Positions 53,190 through 62,585 of a DNA stretch of 64,000 bases are shown here, one piece after another; position 1 is the first letter of the stretch; each line of letters begins with the position of its first letter. Location: NCBI GenBank assembly GCA_049840475.1, contig JASGKX010000001.1, positions 186,001-250,000 on the forward strand, given 5' to 3'. Source of the stretch: JBGVSA01 sp049840475. Its GTDB lineage: Bacteria > Pseudomonadota > Gammaproteobacteria > Burkholderiales > Rhodocyclaceae. A program made the translations under genes and the position numbers. Below the pieces are notes generated by a model. The model ran no database searches. It had not been told where the DNA came from and saw only the letters and a list, made by a program, of their open reading frames with translations.

Positions 53190-53867
53190 TCAGACCTCGG
53201 CCCACATGCGCAGGAGGTTGTGATAGTTCGAAGTCAGGCTGATGAGCGCCTCGACGTCGCCGATCTGCCCGCGCAACGTAGCGATGGCCATGTCCATTTC
53301 AAACAGCAACGCACGCTTGTTGTCGTCGCGCACCATGCTCTGCATCCACGTAAAACAGGCCAGCCGCTCGCCACGCGTCACCGGTTCGACGCGGTGCAGG
53401 CTGGTGCCGGGATAGACGATCATGTCGCCAGCCGGCAGCTTGACGGCATGCTCGCCGTACGTGTCCTGGATCACCAGTTCGCCACCGTCGTAGCTTTCGG
53501 GGTCAGCCAGGAACAGCGTTGCCGACACATCCGTACGCACCGGCGGAATGCCCGGCAGCACACGCACCGATTTGTCCACGTGGGCGCCGAAGTGCATGCC
53601 GTTACCGTAGCAATTGAACAGCGGCGGAAAGGTGCGAAAGGGCAGTGCGCCGGAGAACAGCAGCCCATTGCGCTCCATGGCCCGCAACACGATCTCGCGC
53701 GCAGCGGGCAACTCGGCCGAGCCCTCCGGTACCTGCATGTTGTACTTGACCTGCCCCGACTGGCTGCCGGCGGTAATGCGGCCGTCAGCCCATTGCGTAC
53801 GCGACAGCAGCCCGCGCAGTTCGGCCAACTCTTCGGCGCTCAGGACATTGGGCACATGCAGCAACAT
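53190..53867 (-). CDS. PKHD-type Fe(II)/2-oxoglutarate hydroxylase (PiuC/YbiX-like)
   Basis: 225 residues. Starts MLLHVPNVLSAEELAELRGLL; iron ligands HxD in MHFGAHVDKSVR and the distal His in GTSLHRVEPVTRGERLACFTW; 2-oxoglutarate Arg in RGER. Typical partner of catecholate/xenosiderophore TonB receptors (PiuA-PiuC), and the receptor gene lies 145 bases upstream on the same strand. Substrate unknown. Confidence 0.9.
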   Translation of the reverse strand: MLLHVPNVLSAEELAELRGLLSRTQWADGRITAGSQSGQVKYNMQVPEGSAELPAAREIVLRAMERNGLLFSGALPFRTFPPLFNCYGNGMHFGAHVDKSVRVLPGIPPVRTDVSATLFLADPESYDGGELVIQDTYGEHAVKLPAGDMIVYPGTSLHRVEPVTRGERLACFTWMQSMVRDDNKRALLFEMDMAIATLRGQIGDVEALISLTSNYHNLLRMWAEV

Positions 53868-54012
53868 CGTCGTTCTCCGCTTTGTTCGTCAATCAATGCC
53901 GGAGCTTAGCGCGCGCAACGGCCGCACGCATCCGGGGTTACTCCAAAGACAACGGCCCCGCGTCGGCGAGACGCGAGGCCGCATACGTCGCACGCTTTTC
54001 AGCGCGCGGCGC

Positions 54013-56241
54013 TCACCACTTGTATTCGCCCGTCAGCAGCACGGTGCGGGCCTGCCCCGGCACAGCGTGACCACGATAGAGCGCATCCCAGTAAACCTTG
54101 TTGGTCAGGTTCAGGATGTTGAGCTTGAGTGCGTAGTCCTGCTCGTCGTACTCGATGAGCGCGTCATAACGCGTGTAGGCCGGTGCGACGTTGGTATTGC
54201 CGCCCCACGTGCTCACGCCGGCGCCGACGACGTCGGGCGGCGTACGCTGGCTCATGCGCTCGACACCGCCACCGATCTTCCACTTCGGCGTGACCTTGTA
54301 CGTCGTCCAGATATTGCCCGCGTAGATCGGCGTATTGCCGGGACGCTGGCCGACAGAAGCCGGCGCGTTGGAAGCGTCGATGCGTGCGCTCTGCAGCGTA
54401 TAGGACAGGTACACCTGCCAGTCCGGCGTGATGTTGCCGGAGGCAGCGAGTTCAAGGCCGTTGGTATGACGCTTGCCCGACAGCAGATAGTTGGTCGAGG
54501 TCGTGTCCGGGTCGGTGTTGCGCTCGTTGAACTTCTCGGTGCGGAAGATCGCCGCCGACAGAGACAAGTCGCCGCCGAACAATTCCCACTTGCCGCCCAG
54601 CTCGTAGTTGCGGCTCTCTTCCGGCGGCGTGTTGGCGCCGCGTGCGTCGAACTGGTAGAGGTCGCCCGAGGTGTTGTACGAGTTGCCGATCGACACGTAG
54701 TACGACTGCGAATTGCTCGGCTGATAGATCAAACCACCGCGATAGCTCCACAGACGATCGGTACGACCATATTGCGTGCCGATGGCGTTCGGCGTGTTCG
54801 GCGGCGGCGAAATGTAATCGGCGTTGAAGTAGTCGTAGCGCAGGCCGAGCAGCAGCTTCCACTGCTTGGTCAGCTCCAGCGTGTCTTGGCCGAAGACGCC
54901 GATCGAGGTGTCCTTGTACTTGTTGGACTTGACCTTGTCGCCGCGCGGACCGATCTGCGCCATGGTGTCCGGGTCACCGAAGGTGGTGGCCGGCTTGGTC
55001 GCGCGCTGCGTATAGGTGAAGTTCTGCACGTCTTCGTTGCCGAAGTCGATACCGCCGACGAGCTGGTGGCCCATGCCCCAGAATTCAGCGCGCGTCACGT
55101 ACGTGCTTTGCAGATAGACGTTGGTGTTCTCGCCCGCCGGATTGTTGGCCGGTTGCGTGCCACGGTTGACCGTGGTGTTGTCATTGATCGACGTCGTGCC
55201 ATTGGCCAGCGTGGCCTGCGTGGCGAACAGATCACGCGTGTACTGGCCCACGCGCAGCGCGGTGGTCAGCGTGGTGTCTTTGTCGAACCGGTGCGTCCAG
55301 TTGGCCGTGGCCACGTCGGCCGAGTCCTTCTGGTAGTCGTAGTTGGCGAAGCCGTAGAACTTGTCGGCAGCCGCATCCACCGGCTTGCCCTGGAACCAGC
55401 CAAAACCCAGGTCGGGCGTGTTGTCGTAGTTCAGGTGGTAGTACGAAACCTGGAATTCGTCGCGCGTGCCGATCCCCCAGCGGAAGCTCGGCGCGAAGCC
55501 GTAACGCTTGCTGGTCACGCCTTCGCGGGCAGAGTCGGAGTCCTGCACCATGGCATTGAGGCGGAAGGCTGCGTCTTCGCCGGTGACCTTGTTCACATCG
55601 ACCGTGGCACGGCCGTACGAGTACTGGCCTGCGGTCACCGCAATGCGGCCAGTGTCGATGAGCATCGGCGACTTGGACACCTGATTGATGACGGCGCCGG
55701 TTGAGCCACGACCAAACAGCATCGAGGCCGGGCCCTTGAGCACTTCGATACGCTCGTCATTGAAGATGTCGCGGCTGTACGTGCTGGCGTCACGCATGCC
55801 GTCCATGTAGAAGTCACCGCGCGCAGTGAAGCCCCGAATATTGATGTTATCGCCGCCCGGCGTACCGCCTTCGGCTGCGTTGAAAGTAATACCTGCAACC
55901 CCTGCCAGAGCCTGTTTCATCGAATCGACGCCACGATCGAGCAGCAGCGATTCGTTCATGATGTTCAGCGTCTGCGGCACATCGCGCGGCAGCGTGGGCA
56001 CCTTGCCGATGGTAGTCACACCGGGTTGGTAGGTCTTCGGCTCGACTTCGGCCTGCCCCTTCACATTGATGGTGGGCAGAACCTTGTCGGCGGGCTCGGC
56101 TTGAGCGGTTTGCTGAGCTACCGGCGCATTGGCCGGCGTCTGCTGGGCATGAGCCATGGGGCTCGCCATCGCGGCCCCCGCCGCCATGGCCGTGAGCAGT
56201 CGCGAGGGCGCGAACTGCAGTACCTCGTGCGGGTATTTCAT
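54013..56241 (-). CDS. TonB-dependent siderophore receptor (Fiu/PiuA-like)
   Basis: 742 residues. Signal peptide, signalling-free plug domain with VPTLPRDVPQTLNIM, NINIRGFTARGDFYMDGMRD and IEVLKGPASMLFGRGSTGAVIN; then a 22-strand barrel ending in a terminal aromatic (EYKW), as outer-membrane proteins do. Imports ferric siderophore, probably catechol type, given the adjacent PKHD hydroxylase. Preceded by a Fur-like site at 56296-56313. Confidence 0.93.
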   Translation of the reverse strand: MKYPHEVLQFAPSRLLTAMAAGAAMASPMAHAQQTPANAPVAQQTAQAEPADKVLPTINVKGQAEVEPKTYQPGVTTIGKVPTLPRDVPQTLNIMNESLLLDRGVDSMKQALAGVAGITFNAAEGGTPGGDNINIRGFTARGDFYMDGMRDASTYSRDIFNDERIEVLKGPASMLFGRGSTGAVINQVSKSPMLIDTGRIAVTAGQYSYGRATVDVNKVTGEDAAFRLNAMVQDSDSAREGVTSKRYGFAPSFRWGIGTRDEFQVSYYHLNYDNTPDLGFGWFQGKPVDAAADKFYGFANYDYQKDSADVATANWTHRFDKDTTLTTALRVGQYTRDLFATQATLANGTTSINDNTTVNRGTQPANNPAGENTNVYLQSTYVTRAEFWGMGHQLVGGIDFGNEDVQNFTYTQRATKPATTFGDPDTMAQIGPRGDKVKSNKYKDTSIGVFGQDTLELTKQWKLLLGLRYDYFNADYISPPPNTPNAIGTQYGRTDRLWSYRGGLIYQPSNSQSYYVSIGNSYNTSGDLYQFDARGANTPPEESRNYELGGKWELFGGDLSLSAAIFRTEKFNERNTDPDTTSTNYLLSGKRHTNGLELAASGNITPDWQVYLSYTLQSARIDASNAPASVGQRPGNTPIYAGNIWTTYKVTPKWKIGGGVERMSQRTPPDVVGAGVSTWGGNTNVAPAYTRYDALIEYDEQDYALKLNILNLTNKVYWDALYRGHAVPGQARTVLLTGEYKW

Positions 56242-56295
56242 CTTCTCTCCGTGAGCAGTCGCCGACCGTAGCGAGCGACTATCGTTGTTAATTTT

Positions 56296-56313
56296 GATAA
56301 TGCGAATTATTGC
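56296..56313. promoter_or_regulatory. Fur-like operator upstream of the TonB receptor
   Basis: GATAATGCGAATTATTGC contains the perfect pair ATAAT-GCGA-ATTAT (56297-56310). Lies 55 bases upstream of the receptor start and shares TGCGAAT-ATT with the 11918 site. Confidence 0.65.
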
Positions 56314-56528
56314 TATTTGTAATGTTATGCGTCAAACGCAAACAAACAGGTTGGAACCATTTGTTGCGGCCACACAACACCAAGGGGATTTTCGGTCGAA
56401 GACTGAGTGACCAGGCGAACGCCCGTCATCGGCGTCGATGTGCAAACTTGGGTGACAAGTCGCCTGTTCGCATGACAACCCTTGGCGTATACCCGGATAA
56501 TCCTCGGCGCTCCCGACACCCCATTGTC

Positions 56529-56825
56529 ATGATGTTCGAAATCGAATCGACCAGCTTCTGCCCTAGCGGCCTGGCGCCACGCTGGACTTGGTGGATACGC
56601 GGCATCGCCGGCAGCGCGCGATACGGCGTCGTCGGCACCGACGAACAGGGCCGCGGACTTTACCTGTACGAGTATCGCGGCGACGCCAACCCCACGCGCT
56701 CGGCGCTGCTGCCAGCAAACCTCTTCAACCTGCCTGGCGAACTTGCCAAACCCGAGGCCACGCGCCGACTCATCGCAGCACTGGTCCAGCTCGGCTGGGA
56801 CAAACGCCAGCCTGCGCACAACTGA
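56529..56825 (+). CDS. Conserved-looking small protein of unknown function
   Basis: 98 residues from MMFEIES. Trp-rich (RWTWWIRGIAG) then YGVVGTDEQGRGLYLYEYRGD and LIAALVQLGWDKRQ. No signal, no membrane segment, no domain recognised. The frame is open further upstream, but the Met at 56529 is where protein-like composition starts. Confidence 0.55.
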   Translation: MMFEIESTSFCPSGLAPRWTWWIRGIAGSARYGVVGTDEQGRGLYLYEYRGDANPTRSALLPANLFNLPGELAKPEATRRLIAALVQLGWDKRQPAHN

Positions 56826-56910
56826 GCGATCGAACGCGCCCAGCGCGATTGGCGTGCCCGGAGCGGTCGCGCGACAATGCCCTGCCCTTCGAACTCCAGA
56901 GAGCACAGGC

Positions 56911-57453
56911 ATGGCCAACCGACTTTCCCGCATTACGACGCGCACTGGTGACGACGGCAGCACCGGGCTGGGCGACGGCACACGTACACGCAAAAGCAGC
57001 GCGCGCATTCACGCACTCGGCGACGTCGACGAACTGAATTCGAGCATCGGGGTACTGCTGTGCGAAAGCCTGCCCGACGCCGCACGCGCAACGCTTGTGC
57101 GGATGCAGAACGAACTGTTCGATCTGGGCGGAGAAATCGCCGTACCCGGCTACACCATGGTCAGCGAGGCACACGTCGAACGGCTCGAAGCCGATGTGAC
57201 GACATTCAACGCAGCACTTCCTCCGCTCAAGGAGTTCATCCTCCCCGGCGGATCACGTAGCGCTTCGCTCGCCCACATGGCGCGCACGGTCGCACGGCGA
57301 GCTGAGCGCGCGGTGGTCGAACTGTCGGAGAAAGAAGAAATCGGCGCGCCGGTGCGCCAGTATTTGAATCGCGCCTCGGACCTGTTGTTCGTCCTTGGCC
57401 GCTGGCTCAATCGCGAAGCAGGCGTTGCCGATGTGCTTTGGGAGCGTCGTTAG
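56911..57453 (+). CDS. PduO-type cob(I)alamin adenosyltransferase
   Basis: 180 residues. Start MANRLSRITTRTGDDGSTGLGDGTR is the ATP-binding signature of this family; then GDVDELNSSIGVL, FDLGGEIA and RQYLNRASDLLFVLGRWLN with the cobalamin-contacting Arg/Asn. Transfers adenosyl from ATP to cob(I)alamin, making coenzyme B12. No B12-dependent enzyme is encoded in the window. Confidence 0.94.
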   Translation: MANRLSRITTRTGDDGSTGLGDGTRTRKSSARIHALGDVDELNSSIGVLLCESLPDAARATLVRMQNELFDLGGEIAVPGYTMVSEAHVERLEADVTTFNAALPPLKEFILPGGSRSASLAHMARTVARRAERAVVELSEKEEIGAPVRQYLNRASDLLFVLGRWLNREAGVADVLWERR

Positions 57454-57511
57454 CCGTCGATCCGGCCAAGCAAGAAAGCGGCAGCCGAGCGGCCGCCGCC
57501 AATGCAGTCAA

Positions 57512-57988
57512 TCAGTGGTGATGACCGTGCTCGCCATGGACGTGGCCATGCGCGATTTCTTCGGCGCTTGCCGCACGCACCGACACAACCTTCACGGCAA
57601 AGCGCAGCGTGTAGCCGGCCAGCGGATGATTGCCATCCAGCAGCACAACCGGCCCCTTGACCTTGACCACGTTATAGACGCGCTGGGCGCCATCCGGACC
57701 CGCGCGCTCGATCTGCCCGCCGACCTTCACGCCGGGAGGGAATTCCGCCTTGGGCATCATCGTTTCCAGTGCCGGATCGCGCGCGCCGAAAGCGTCTTCG
57801 GGCGTCAGCGTGAGCGTGGTTTGATAGCCGGCCTCTTGCCCCTCGAGGGCTTCTTCGATCTTGGGCAGCAGGTTGCCATAGCCGCCATGCAGGTAGGCGA
57901 CAGGCTCACGGGTTTGTTCGATGGCCGAACCATTGGCATCGGCAACCTTGAAGGTGATGGTGACTGCAGTGTCCTTGGCGATTTTCAT
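57512..57988 (-). CDS. slyD: FKBP-type peptidyl-prolyl isomerase, SlyD-like
   Basis: 158 residues. FKBP core with YLHGGYGNLLPKIEEALEG (insert-in-flap arrangement), LTLTPEDAFGARDPALE, LLDGNHPLAGYTLRF. His-rich tail HGHVHGEHGHHH suits metal binding. Cytosolic folding helper/isomerase and possible nickel carrier. Convergent with the adenosyltransferase. Confidence 0.92.
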   Translation of the reverse strand: MKIAKDTAVTITFKVADANGSAIEQTREPVAYLHGGYGNLLPKIEEALEGQEAGYQTTLTLTPEDAFGARDPALETMMPKAEFPPGVKVGGQIERAGPDGAQRVYNVVKVKGPVVLLDGNHPLAGYTLRFAVKVVSVRAASAEEIAHGHVHGEHGHHH

Positions 57989-58080
57989 GCGCGGATCTCG
58001 GTCGGATTAAAGACAGGCGCGATTGTCGCGCAGGCAACGGGTTGAGGCACCGCCACCGTGACAAACCGCGAAAAGAAAAA

Positions 58081-58105
58081 GGCCGCTCAGTCTGAGCGGC
58101 CTTTT
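58081..58105. terminator. Terminator between slyD region and tRNA-Pro
   Basis: GGCCGCTCA-GTC-TGAGCGGCC followed by TTTT on the plus side and, on the minus side, by the complement of AAAAGAAAAA, so it serves the minus-strand tRNA well. Confidence 0.88.
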
Positions 58106-58127
58106 AACTTGTACTGCAAGGGAAACC

Positions 58128-58204
58128 TGGTCGGGGTGAGAGGATTCGAACCTCCGGCCTCTACGTCCCGAACGTAGCGCTCTACCAGGCTAAGCTACAC
58201 CCCG
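58128..58204 (-). tRNA. tRNA-Pro (anticodon CGG)
   Basis: 77 bases including an encoded CCA. Acceptor stem CGGGGTG / CACCCCG, D-arm with AGCCTGGTA, anticodon stem CTACG / CGTAG with loop TTCGGGA giving CGG, T-loop TTCGAAT. Reads codon CCG, a common Pro codon in this GC-rich DNA. Confidence 0.97.
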
Positions 58205-58222
58205 TTTGTTGCGTCGCAAGCG

Positions 58223-59218
58223 TTAATAATCTCTCGCAACTGCAAAGTCGCATAATTGTAGCAGCGACTCTTTGAAAACGGAAGCAGGAAGTAAAGAAAG
58301 TGCGCGTTTTGCCTTCTCCGCTTCAGCGCGCGCATGATTGGCAGTCACAGCCAGCGCGTCGGTCGCGCGAATCGCATCCATGATGGCGGCAAACTCTTCA
58401 CGACCACCGCCCTCAATCGCTCGGCGAACAGCGGTAGCCTGCTCCGGCGTGCCCGCCTGCATCGCATGGATCAGCGGCAGCGTCGGCTTGCCCTCGGCGA
58501 GATCGTCCCCCAAGTGCTTGCCTGTCGCGGCTTCGTCACCCGAGTAATCAAGCACATCGTCGATGAGCTGGAATGCAGTGCCAATGTGACGACCAAACAC
58601 GGCCATGACTTCCTGCCCGGCCTCATCGGCGCCACCAAGAATGGCCCCCAGTCGCGTAGCCGCCTCGAACAGCATGGCTGTCTTATAGTGGATGACGCGC
58701 ATGTAGTCTTCAACCGAAACATCCGCATTGTGGACGTTCAGCAGTTGCAGCACTTCGCCTTCGGCGATGACGTTGGTGGCGTGGGCCAGCACGCGCTGCA
58801 CGCGCATATCGTCGACGCTCACCATCATCTGGAAGGAGCGCGAATACAGGAAGTCGCCCACCAACACTGCGGCCGAGTTGCCGAACATGGCGTTGGCGGT
58901 ACTGCGGCCACGGCGCAACTCGGATTCGTCGACGACATCGTCGTGCAGCAATGTCGAGGTATGAATCAGCTCGATGACTGCGGCCAGTTCGTGATGATGT
59001 GTGCCGCGATAGCCCATCGCATTGGCGACGAACAGCAGGAGCGCCGGACGCAGGCGTTTGCCGCCAGCGCCAATGATGTATTCCGCCACCTGGCGGATGA
59101 GCACGACGTCCGAATGCAGACGGGCGCGAATGACGCCGTTGACGGCGCGCATATCGGCCTCAATGGGTGCGTAGAGCTGGTCGAGCGACAAAGCTTGAAG
59201 GCCGGTGAGGTTAATCAA
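58223..59218 (-). CDS. ispB: Polyprenyl diphosphate synthase (octaprenyl type)
   Basis: 331 residues, trans-prenyltransferase family. First Asp-rich motif LLHDDVVDESELRRG, second LIDDVLDYSGD, plus GGKRLRPALLLFVANAMG. Builds the C40 (or similar) side chain of ubiquinone from FPP and IPP; links to ubiUVT functionally. Divergent from rplU, the conserved betaproteobacterial arrangement. Followed by tRNA-Pro on the same strand. Confidence 0.94.
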   Translation of the reverse strand: MINLTGLQALSLDQLYAPIEADMRAVNGVIRARLHSDVVLIRQVAEYIIGAGGKRLRPALLLFVANAMGYRGTHHHELAAVIELIHTSTLLHDDVVDESELRRGRSTANAMFGNSAAVLVGDFLYSRSFQMMVSVDDMRVQRVLAHATNVIAEGEVLQLLNVHNADVSVEDYMRVIHYKTAMLFEAATRLGAILGGADEAGQEVMAVFGRHIGTAFQLIDDVLDYSGDEAATGKHLGDDLAEGKPTLPLIHAMQAGTPEQATAVRRAIEGGGREEFAAIMDAIRATDALAVTANHARAEAEKAKRALSLLPASVFKESLLQLCDFAVARDY

Positions 59219-59410
59219 AGAAGCGGAATGTTATGGGCGCGCGCGAGACAGCGTCAAGGTCGCGGCCTGAAGGCGGCTGCAAGTGCTTGAGTTGACACGG
59301 TGTAGTGCGCCTGCGATACTCGCGAGCTTCGCAGTGGAAGGCTTACGCTTTTGCCAGTGCGGTGAGCGCAGGGAATTGTTCTTGCGCGTCAGTCAATTAT
59401 GGAGTCCAAC

Positions 59411-59722
59411 ATGTACGCGGTCATAAAAACCGGTGGCAAGCAGTATCGCGTTGCCGCTGGCGAAAAACTGAAAATAGAACAGATACCGGCAGACGTTGGC
59501 GCAGAAATCACCATCGACCAGGTTTTGCTGGTTGGTGAAGGCGAATCGGTGAAGATCGGCGCGCCCCTGGTTTCCGGCGCGACGGTGAAGGCAACCGTGC
59601 TTTCGCAAGGCCGTCACGACAAGGTCAAGATCTTCAAGATGCGCCGTCGCAAGCACTACCAGAAGCATCAGGGCCACCGTCAGAATTACACCGAAATCCG
59701 CATCGAAGCGATTTCGGCTTAA
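59411..59722 (+). CDS. rplU: 50S ribosomal protein L21
   Basis: 103 residues, full length: MYAVIKTGGKQYRVAAGEKL, VLLVGEGESVKIGAPLV, and KIFKMRRRKHYQKHQGHRQN with the L21 signature. Binds 23S rRNA domain with L20. ATG at 59411; rpmA follows after 17 bases. Confidence 0.98.
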   Translation: MYAVIKTGGKQYRVAAGEKLKIEQIPADVGAEITIDQVLLVGEGESVKIGAPLVSGATVKATVLSQGRHDKVKIFKMRRRKHYQKHQGHRQNYTEIRIEAISA

Positions 59723-59739
59723 GCAGGAGCACATAGGCC

Positions 59740-60012
59740 ATGGCACACAAAAAAGCTGGCGGCAGTTCGCGTAACGGCCGCGAATCGGAATCGAAACGAC
59801 TTGGCGTGAAGCGCTACGGCGGTCAGGAAGTCCTCGCGGGCAACATCCTGGTGCGTCAGCGCGGCACGGAATACCACCCGGGCGAAAACGTCGGCATCGG
59901 CAAGGATCACACCCTGTTCGCGCTGATCGACGGCCGCGTGGAATTCCTGGTCAAGGGCGCGCAACGTCGCCGCACCGTGCGCATTGTGCCGGTTGAGCAG
60001 CAAGCTGCCTGA
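59740..60012 (+). CDS. rpmA: 50S ribosomal protein L27
   Basis: 90 residues. MAHKKAGGSSRNGRESESKR is the flexible N-terminus that reaches the peptidyl-transferase centre; GGQEVLAGNILVRQRGT follows. Co-transcribed with rplU and followed by a terminator. Confidence 0.98.
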   Translation: MAHKKAGGSSRNGRESESKRLGVKRYGGQEVLAGNILVRQRGTEYHPGENVGIGKDHTLFALIDGRVEFLVKGAQRRRTVRIVPVEQQAA

Positions 60013-60029
60013 TCTGCACCTGCCGCAAC

Positions 60030-60061
60030 AAAAAGCCCTATCCTTGCGGTAGGGCTTTTTT
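60030..60061 (+). terminator. Terminator after rpmA
   Basis: AAAAGCCCTA and TAGGGCTTTT pair around a nine-base loop, with a T-run following. Confidence 0.9.
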
Positions 60062-60181
60062 GTTTGGAGCATCCCCCGAGCGCGTCGTCCGTCCGAGCAT
60101 GTCGGACAGCACATTCCGGAGATGCCCCCAAAGCCCATTACGGGCAGCATCCGATCTACATATCCATCCAGGTTCTGCACC

Positions 60182-61333
60182 ATGAAATTCTTCGACGAGG
60201 CCCGTATCGAGGTCATCGCAGGCGATGGCGGCAACGGCAACGCCTCGTTCAGACGTGAAAAGTTCATCCCCAGGGGCGGCCCCGACGGGGGCGATGGCGG
60301 CCGCGGAGGCAGCGTCTTCGCCGTCGCCGATCGCAACCTCAATACGTTGGTGGACTTCCGCTACACGCGCACTTTCCACGCACAGAACGGCGAAAAAGGC
60401 GGCAACAAGGACTGCTACGGCAAGGGCGGCGATGACAAGGTCCTGCGCATGCCGGTCGGCACCGTCGTACGCAACAAGGAAACCGGCGAACTCATCGGTG
60501 ACCTCGACTACGACGGCAAGCAGATCACGCTCGCGCGCGGCGGCAGAGGCGGCCTGGGCAACATTCACTTCAAGTCCAGTACCAACCGCGCGCCGCGCCA
60601 GAAGACGCCGGGCGAACCGGGCGAACGCTTCACGCTGGCGCTGGAGCTGAAGGTACTGGCCGATGTCGGTCTGCTGGGCATGCCCAACGCGGGCAAGTCC
60701 ACGTTCATCCGCTCCGTTTCGGCGGCCAAGCCGAAGGTGGCGGACTACCCCTTCACAACGCTGCAACCGAATCTGGGCGTGGTACGCACGGACGAAGGCC
60801 GCAGCTTCGTCATCGCCGACGTTCCCGGCCTGATCGAAGGCGCAGCGGAAGGGGCCGGCCTGGGCCACCGCTTTCTGCGCCACCTGCAGCGCACGCACCT
60901 GCTGCTGCATCTGGTCGATCTGGCGCCGTTCGATCCGTCGGTCAACCCTGTGCACGAGGCCCAGGCAATCGTCGACGAGCTTCGCAAGTACGACGAAAAC
61001 CTCTGGAACAAGCCGCGCTGGCTGGTGCTCAACAAGATCGACCTGATCCCGGTCGAAGAGCGCGAGGAACGCATCCGTGCCTTCCTTGACGCCTACGGCG
61101 AACCGGAACGCTGGTTTGCCATTTCCGGCATGCAATCCGAAGGCGTGCGCGAACTGTGCTTCGCAGTGCAGGACCACCTTGATGCACAGCCGCGCATGAC
61201 GGACGAAGAAAAACTCGCAGCTATCGCTGGCGGGCCCGCGGAAATTGCACCATCTGATGCGGACAGCGACGCCGACGAGGATGAAGACGACGATGACGAC
61301 GATTTCGAAGGAGAAATCATCTATGCCCCTTGA
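60182..61333 (+). CDS. obgE: GTPase ObgE/CgtA
   Basis: 383 residues. Glycine-rich Obg fold (1-158; MKFFDEARIEVIAGDGGNGN), G domain with G1 GMPNAGKST, G2 region YPFTTLQPNLG, G3 DVPGLIEGAAEGAGLG, G4 NKID, and an acidic C-terminus rich in Asp/Glu. Late 50S assembly and stress-signalling GTPase. The last 11 bases overlap proB. Confidence 0.97.
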   Translation: MKFFDEARIEVIAGDGGNGNASFRREKFIPRGGPDGGDGGRGGSVFAVADRNLNTLVDFRYTRTFHAQNGEKGGNKDCYGKGGDDKVLRMPVGTVVRNKETGELIGDLDYDGKQITLARGGRGGLGNIHFKSSTNRAPRQKTPGEPGERFTLALELKVLADVGLLGMPNAGKSTFIRSVSAAKPKVADYPFTTLQPNLGVVRTDEGRSFVIADVPGLIEGAAEGAGLGHRFLRHLQRTHLLLHLVDLAPFDPSVNPVHEAQAIVDELRKYDENLWNKPRWLVLNKIDLIPVEEREERIRAFLDAYGEPERWFAISGMQSEGVRELCFAVQDHLDAQPRMTDEEKLAAIAGGPAEIAPSDADSDADEDEDDDDDDFEGEIIYAP

Positions 61334-62453
61334 GGCCAGCCGGAAAGACGTCGCCTCGGCGCGTCGACTGGTCATCAAGGTCGGCAGTGCGCTGGTCACC
61401 AATAATGGCGAAGGGCTAGACCTTGCCGCCATCCGCGACTGGGGTCGCCAGATCGCCCAATTGCGCGCCGAAGGCAGGGAAATCGTCTTTGTCTCCAGCG
61501 GCGCAATTGCCGCTGGCATCAAACGCCTGGGCTGGACGGCCCGCCCGAAAGAAACCCACGCACTGCAAGCCGCCGCCGCCGTCGGCCAGATGGGCCTGGC
61601 TCAGGCCTACGAAGGTATCTTCGCTGAGTTCGGCCTGACGACGGCACAGATTCTTCTGACTCACGCGGACCTGGCCGACCGCCTGCGTTATCTCAATGCG
61701 CGCAGCACGCTGGCGACACTCCTTGAACTCGGCGTCGTGCCGATCATCAACGAGAACGACACCGTCGTCACCGACGAAATCAAGTTTGGCGACAACGACA
61801 CGCTCGGCGCACTCGTCGCCAATCTCGTCGAAGCTGAAGCGCTGATCATCCTGACCGACCAGCAGGGTTTGTACACAGCAGACCCTCGTAAAGACCCGGA
61901 AGCGCGGCTGATATCCAATGGCCATGCCGAAGACAGCGCTTACGAATCCATGGCCGGCGGTGCGGGCTCAGGCATTTCGCGTGGCGGCATGATCACCAAG
62001 GTCCGTGCAGCCCAACGCGCGGCCCGCAGCGGAGCGCACACGCTCATTGCCAGTGGTCGCGAGTCGGACGCCCTGCTCCGCGTGGCGCACGGCGAATCGC
62101 TCGGCACGCTACTCCATGCCACCAGCACACCGCTGGCCGCGCGCAAGCAATGGCTGGCCGATCACCTCCAGCTCGCCGGCACCCTTGTGCTGGACGATGG
62201 CGCCGCGCGCGCATTGCGCAATGGTGCGAGCGTTCTGCCGATTGGCGTCGTAGCCGTTGAAGGGGAATTCGAGCGCGGCGCAGTGGTCGCCTGCGTTGAC
62301 CTGGAAGGCCGTGAAATCGCGCGCGGGCTCGTGAACTACCCCAGCTCGGAAGCACGTCGCATTGCGCGCCACTCGTCTCGCGATATCGAAGACATTCTCG
62401 GCTACGTGGACGAAGCCGAACTCATCCATCGCGACAATCTCTTCGCGCGGTAA
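61323..62453 (+). CDS. proB: Glutamate 5-kinase
   Basis: 376 residues. Amino-acid kinase domain (VIKVGSALVTNNG; FVSSGAIAAGIKRLGW; INENDTVVTDEIKFGDNDTL; SGISRGGMITKVRAA) plus C-terminal PUA domain (ALRNGASVLPIGVVAVEG). First step of proline biosynthesis. Overlaps obgE and ends at a terminator. Confidence 0.96.
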   Translation: MPLEASRKDVASARRLVIKVGSALVTNNGEGLDLAAIRDWGRQIAQLRAEGREIVFVSSGAIAAGIKRLGWTARPKETHALQAAAAVGQMGLAQAYEGIFAEFGLTTAQILLTHADLADRLRYLNARSTLATLLELGVVPIINENDTVVTDEIKFGDNDTLGALVANLVEAEALIILTDQQGLYTADPRKDPEARLISNGHAEDSAYESMAGGAGSGISRGGMITKVRAAQRAARSGAHTLIASGRESDALLRVAHGESLGTLLHATSTPLAARKQWLADHLQLAGTLVLDDGAARALRNGASVLPIGVVAVEGEFERGAVVACVDLEGREIARGLVNYPSSEARRIARHSSRDIEDILGYVDEAELIHRDNLFAR

Positions 62454-62474
62454 TCGCCATCACTGCAAAACAAA

Positions 62475-62497
62475 AGGCGCCCGAGGGCGCCTTTTTT
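62475..62497 (+). terminator. Terminator after proB
   Basis: AGGCGCCC and GGGCGCCT with a minimal loop, followed by a run of T. Confidence 0.85.
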
Positions 62498-62530
62498 GTC
62501 TCCACGCATCGCGCATCGCGACACGTGAAC

Positions 62531-62556
62531 AAAAAACGGGCACCCGGAGGTGCCCG
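62531..62556 (-). terminator. Terminator of the porin gene
   Basis: CGGGCACC-CGGA-GGTGCCCG with AAAAAA on the left, which is a T-run for the minus-strand transcript. Confidence 0.88.
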
Positions 62557-62585
62557 CTTCAAGCCATTCCTAAGCGCTTACGCGA

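Noticed and set aside
56310..56528. N-terminal extension of the small gene at 56529
   Set aside because: Composition is not protein-like, it overlaps the Fur-like site region and has no ribosome site.
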